DNA from: Burkholderiales bacterium RIFCSPHIGHO2_12_FULL_61_11
Lineage (GTDB): Bacteria > Pseudomonadota > Gammaproteobacteria > Burkholderiales > Burkholderiaceae_C
Length of the DNA: 7,663 bases
Assembly: GCA_001770785.1 (NCBI GenBank)
Contig: MERZ01000111.1
Span: 12,875 to 20,537, forward strand
Direction: 5' to 3'
Under the pieces are notes generated by a model. The model was given only the letters and a program-made list of their open reading frames with translations, did no database searches and was not told where the DNA came from. Positions 5,333 through 7,663 of the stretch are shown one piece after another. A program made the position numbers and the translations under genes. Each line of letters starts with the position of its first letter. The first letter of the stretch is position 1.

Positions 5333-6409
5333 ATGAGTACCGGTAAAAAAGAACCCAGCAAGCCCGTAAAGGCAGCGGTAGATACAGCGGCAATTACGCC
5401 ACCGCCCCCCCCCCTTGAGCCAGAGCAGGGCACGGACGCAATCGGTGCCATGCTGGCCCAGGCAACGCTGTTGCGCGGAGCAGCCGTACCCGCCAGCAAC
5501 GCCGCTCCCGTGGCCGGCATTCCACCAGGCGAGCAGCGGTGCGGCCTGATTGCCATTGTCGGCAAACCCAATGTGGGTAAATCCACCTTGCTCAACGCGC
5601 TGGTGGGTCAAAAGATCAGTATTACGTCACGCAAGGCGCAAACCACGCGCCACCGCATCACAGGCATGCGCACGGTGCGCGCAACGCAGTTTGTGTTTGT
5701 CGACACGCCGGGCTTTCAGACCCGGCATGGCAATGCCTTGAACCGTTCGCTGAACCGCACGGTGGTGGGTGCCGTCAACGACGTGGACCTGATTGTTTTT
5801 GTGGTGGAAGCCGGCCAGTTCAATCTGGCCGACGCCAAGGTGCTGTCCCTGCTGCCTGAAAAAACGCCCGCCATTTTGCTGGCCAACAAGTTTGACCTGA
5901 TTCATCGCCGCGCGGAAATCGCGCCCTGGCTCCGGTCCATGCAGGAGCGGCACAACTTTGCCGAGTTCGTGCCTATGTCAGCCAATAACGCCAAAGACGT
6001 TGAGCGCTTGTTTGGCATTTGCGAGAAATACCTTCCGGTGCAGCCATGGATGTATGGTGCCGACGAACTGACTGACCGCAGCGACCGCTTCATGGCTGCC
6101 GAGATCATTCGCGAAAAGCTGTTTCGCCTGACCGGTGACGAGCTGCCTTACACCTCGACGGTGTTGATTGACAAGTACGAGGAAGAGGGAAATCTGCGCC
6201 GGATTGCTGCCACCATCGTGGTTGAGCGCGACGGCCACAAGGGCATGATCATTGGCGAGAAGGGCGAGAAGCTCAAGCGTATCGGCACTGAAGCGCGGCA
6301 CGAGCTCGAAGCGCTGACCGGTGGCAAAGTGTTCCTGGAAATCTGGGTCAAGGTCCGATCGGGCTGGGCCGACGACGAGGCAAGGGTTAAAACCTTCGGC
6401 TACGAGTGA
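5333..6409 (+). CDS. era: GTPase Era with N-terminal extension
   Basis: Era is an essential Ras-like GTPase that binds the 3' end of 16S rRNA and promotes 30S maturation. GTPase motifs are GKPNVGKST (77-85), TTRHR effector region (104-108), DTPG (124-127), NKFD (185-188) and SAN (216-218). The C-terminal KH domain has the GxxG loop GEKG at 308-311 within [15 protein letters not shown] and ends RVKTFGYE. The 358-residue product exceeds E. coli Era (301) because of about 68 residues before the G domain. That extension is rich in Pro and Ala and probably disordered, with a five-proline run at 23-27 encoded across a run of ten Cs (5405-5414). ATG 5333 has only a weak ribosome binding site (AAAAGA). 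An in-frame ATG at 5450 (Met40) could give a 319-residue form with an intact GTPase core. The gene lies 42 bases after rnc. Confidence 0.95.
   Translation: MSTGKKEPSKPVKAAVDTAAITPPPPPLEPEQGTDAIGAMLAQATLLRGAAVPASNAAPVAGIPPGEQRCGLIAIVGKPNVGKSTLLNALVGQKISITSRKAQTTRHRITGMRTVRATQFVFVDTPGFQTRHGNALNRSLNRTVVGAVNDVDLIVFVVEAGQFNLADAKVLSLLPEKTPAILLANKFDLIHRRAEIAPWLRSMQERHNFAEFVPMSANNAKDVERLFGICEKYLPVQPWMYGADELTDRSDRFMAAEIIREKLFRLTGDELPYTSTVLIDKYEEEGNLRRIAATIVVERDGHKGMIIGEKGEKLKRIGTEARHELEALTGGKVFLEIWVKVRSGWADDEARVKTFGYE
5405..5414 (+). repeat. Ten-C homopolymer inside era
   Basis: An uninterrupted run of ten Cs covers codons 25-27 and the first base of codon 28 of era. Such mononucleotide tracts are prone to slippage and to sequencing error. 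A one-base change would shift the frame from codon 28 onward in the N-terminal extension, before the GTPase domain. Confidence 0.9.
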
Positions 6410-6418
6410 TCATGTTTG

Positions 6419-6506
6419 CCCCCACGCTTTTCACTGCGTGTAATACGCTACCCCCCGAGGGGGCTGGCCTTGCTTGGGGCGGCCCGGCGCTGCGGCCGTT
6501 GGCCCC
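6419..6506. repeat. GC-rich palindromic intergenic repeat between era and recO
   Basis: Three inverted repeats lie in a row. CACGC (6423-6427) pairs with GCGTG (6436-6440). CCCCC (6451-6455) pairs with GGGGG (6459-6463) around CGA. GGGGC plus GGCC (6476-6484) pair with GGCC (6494-6497) and GCCCC (6502-6506) with a bulge. From memory, the combination of a CCCCCCGAGGGGG core followed by TTGGGGCGGCCCGGC is a highly repeated intergenic element in Comamonadaceae. That family assignment is recollection, not a search. It fills most of the era-recO gap and could terminate, stabilise or process the message. Confidence 0.65.
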
Positions 6507-6527
6507 GCTGCGCTGAAGAGCAGGCGC

Positions 6528-7277
6528 GTGGCTTCCAAACGCATCAGTGACGAGCCTGCCTATGTGTTGCACCGCTACGACTGGAGCGAGTCCAGCCTGA
6601 TTCTGGAGGTATTTACCCGTCAGTATGGGCGCGTGGCGCTGGTTGCGCGAGGGGCCAAAAAACCCAGTTCCAACTTCCGGCCGATTTTGCTGCCGATGCA
6701 GCCCTTGCACATTGCTTTCGGTGGCGATGCGGAAATCCGGACGCTCAAAAGCGCCGAATGGCAGGGCGGCCATGTCATGCCCACGGGCGATGCCCTGTTG
6801 TCGGGTTATTACCTCAATGAACTGCTGATGCGCCTGCTGGCCCGCGAGGACCCGCACTCAGCCCTTTTTGACGCCTATTCGGCCACGGTGCAGTTGCTCG
6901 CCAGCCAGAGCATAGATACGCTGCAACTGGCGCTGCGTGCTTTTGAACTGCGTTTGCTGCGCGACATCGGCCTGCTGCCCATGCTGGATGCAGAAACGGC
7001 GACGCTGGAGCCGCTGGAGGCCCATACCCGCTATGTACTGGTGGCGGAGGCGGGCCTGCGCCAGGCGCATGGCGATGACCGCGCCAGCCTGCCGGGCGAG
7101 CAATGGCAGGCATTGCAGCAGTCTCTGGGAGACAGCGCCCCTTTTTCTGAAACGGTGGCGGCCTGCATTCCCGGGCTGAATGAACTTAAAACCCAATTAC
7201 GTGCCTTGCTGCACTACCATTGCGGGGTAAAGGTCCTGAAAACCCGGCAAATGATGATGGACCTGCAAGCCCTCTAA
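6528..7277 (+). CDS. recO: DNA repair protein RecO
   Basis: RecO works with RecR (and RecF) to load RecA onto SSB-coated single-stranded DNA in gap repair and recombination. The 249-residue product (E. coli 242) has an N-terminal OB fold (about 8-80, with [19 protein letters not shown] and [17 protein letters not shown]). An alpha-helical domain follows, with [12 protein letters not shown] (93-104) and the conserved [12 protein letters not shown] (137-148). It has no four-cysteine zinc site, as in the E. coli type. I choose GTG 6528 ([15 protein letters not shown]), which gives the expected short N-terminus and is preceded by GAAGAG and AGCAGG. The frame stays open to a TTG at 6474, but that stretch is inside the palindromic repeat. 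era stops 118 bases upstream and pdxJ starts 14 bases downstream. Confidence 0.93.
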   Translation: MASKRISDEPAYVLHRYDWSESSLILEVFTRQYGRVALVARGAKKPSSNFRPILLPMQPLHIAFGGDAEIRTLKSAEWQGGHVMPTGDALLSGYYLNELLMRLLAREDPHSALFDAYSATVQLLASQSIDTLQLALRAFELRLLRDIGLLPMLDAETATLEPLEAHTRYVLVAEAGLRQAHGDDRASLPGEQWQALQQSLGDSAPFSETVAACIPGLNELKTQLRALLHYHCGVKVLKTRQMMMDLQAL

Positions 7278-7291
7278 ATCCAAACACCGCC

Positions 7292-7663
7292 ATGCCCCTC
7301 TTTTCCCGAACTCACGACCAGCCCGTCCCGCAGGTGACCCACCTGGCTGCGCATAAAACCGCCTTCTCCGTCAACGTCAACAAAGTGGCGCTGCTTCGCA
7401 ACACCCGGCACCTCGATATCCCGAGCGTGCTGCGCGCCGCCGAGTTGTGTCTGCAGGCTGGTGCGCACGGCATCACAGTGCATCCGCGGCCCGACGGGCG
7501 GCATATTCGTGCCGATGATGTGTACGAACTCGCGGCGCTGATGAAGGATTGGCCCGACCGTGAATTCAATATTGAAGGCAATCCTTTCCAGAACCTGATG
7601 GAGTTCGTGCGTAACCTGTCCGCCAGAGGCTTGCCGCTGCACCAGTGCACTTTTGTGCCCGAC
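7292..7663 (+). CDS. pdxJ: Pyridoxine 5'-phosphate synthase, 5' part
   Basis: PdxJ condenses 1-deoxy-D-xylulose 5-phosphate with 3-amino-2-oxopropyl phosphate to form pyridoxine 5'-phosphate, the last ring-closing step of vitamin B6 synthesis. It is a cytoplasmic TIM-barrel enzyme. The first 124 residues are present and the gene runs off the window. Strand 1 and its loop read [15 protein letters not shown] (25-39). [18 protein letters not shown] (60-77) supplies His64, Arg66 and His71, and EFNIEGNP (91-98) supplies Glu95, all at positions matching E. coli active-site residues. E. coli has NIDH where this protein has NVNK, a form I associate with Bacteroidetes PdxJ. ATG 7292 gives about 24 residues before the usual start and has no clear ribosome binding site. 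GTG 7334 is an alternative. It lies 14 bases after recO, a common pairing. Confidence 0.93.
   Translation, partial: MPLFSRTHDQPVPQVTHLAAHKTAFSVNVNKVALLRNTRHLDIPSVLRAAELCLQAGAHGITVHPRPDGRHIRADDVYELAALMKDWPDREFNIEGNPFQNLMEFVRNLSARGLPLHQCTFVPD

Noticed and set aside
6412..6516. 34-codon ORF between era and recO
   Set aside because: It is entirely within the repeat element and has no ribosome binding site, so it is treated as a by-product of the repeat, though noted as a possible coupling device.
6474..6527. Extended recO start at TTG 6474
   Set aside because: The extra 18 codons translate the palindromic repeat (Gly/Pro/Ala-rich). GTG 6528 gives the family-like N-terminus and has a purine-rich site upstream.
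7274..7642. Minus-strand open frames opposite pdxJ
   Set aside because: They are antisense to a clearly recognisable PdxJ and have no recognisable protein motifs.
1..7663. CRISPR arrays, insertion sequences, prophage or defence genes
   Set aside because: No regularly spaced repeats of CRISPR type, transposase motifs or phage genes were seen. Apart from the mucD-lepA gap and the era-recO repeat, the window is ordinary core genome.

Overview
The window looks like chromosomal core DNA from a betaproteobacterium of the order Burkholderiales, most likely family Comamonadaceae (Polaromonas/Rhodoferax/Variovorax-like). This rests on the gene order, the protein sequence character, the GC-rich coding regions, and a GC-rich palindromic intergenic repeat between era and recO of a type I recall from Comamonadaceae genomes. 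The genus assignment is inference.

Layout: (1) positions 1-798 are the 3' part of a periplasmic DegP/MucD-type serine protease. It enters the window just before the catalytic serine and carries two PDZ domains. It ends at an intrinsic terminator (870-907). (2) Positions 799-1381 are a non-coding stretch of about 580 bases that is strikingly AT-rich for this genome. It holds a cluster of five DnaA-box-like 9-mers on an 11-bp spacing (1103-1169), with the left three on one strand and the right two on the other. A 50-base segment of only 18% GC lies to the left. To the right are an inverted repeat (1177-1192), a possible promoter, and a strong terminator hairpin (1287-1317) that could end a short non-coding RNA or attenuate lepA. 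(3) Positions 1382-7663 are a tightly packed co-directional cluster: lepA (translation factor EF4), lepB (signal peptidase I), a DUF4845 small membrane protein, rnc (RNase III), era (ribosome-assembly GTPase), recO (recombination mediator) and the start of pdxJ (pyridoxine 5'-phosphate synthase). This order is a known conserved proteobacterial neighbourhood, often downstream of rpoE-rseA-rseB-mucD.

How the genes fit together: the cluster combines envelope quality control and protein export (MucD, LepB), translation and ribosome maturation (LepA, RNase III processing of rRNA precursors, Era binding to 16S rRNA), DNA repair (RecO) and vitamin B6 synthesis (PdxJ). From lepA onward the genes are coupled or nearly so: lepA/lepB share one base, rnc begins directly after the DUF4845 stop, and recO and pdxJ are 14 bases apart. 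The larger gaps are lepB-DUF4845 (76 bases, with a possible RNA hairpin), rnc-era (42 bases) and era-recO (118 bases, filled by the palindromic repeat).

The most notable observations are the oriC-like DnaA-box arrangement in the mucD-lepA gap, the possible small RNA or attenuator before lepA, a ten-C homopolymer inside a family-atypical N-terminal extension of Era, the Bacteroidetes-like active-site signature of PdxJ, and the prepilin-like N-terminus of the DUF4845 protein. No mobile element, CRISPR array, tRNA or rRNA was found, and nothing suggests an undescribed defence or accessory system.
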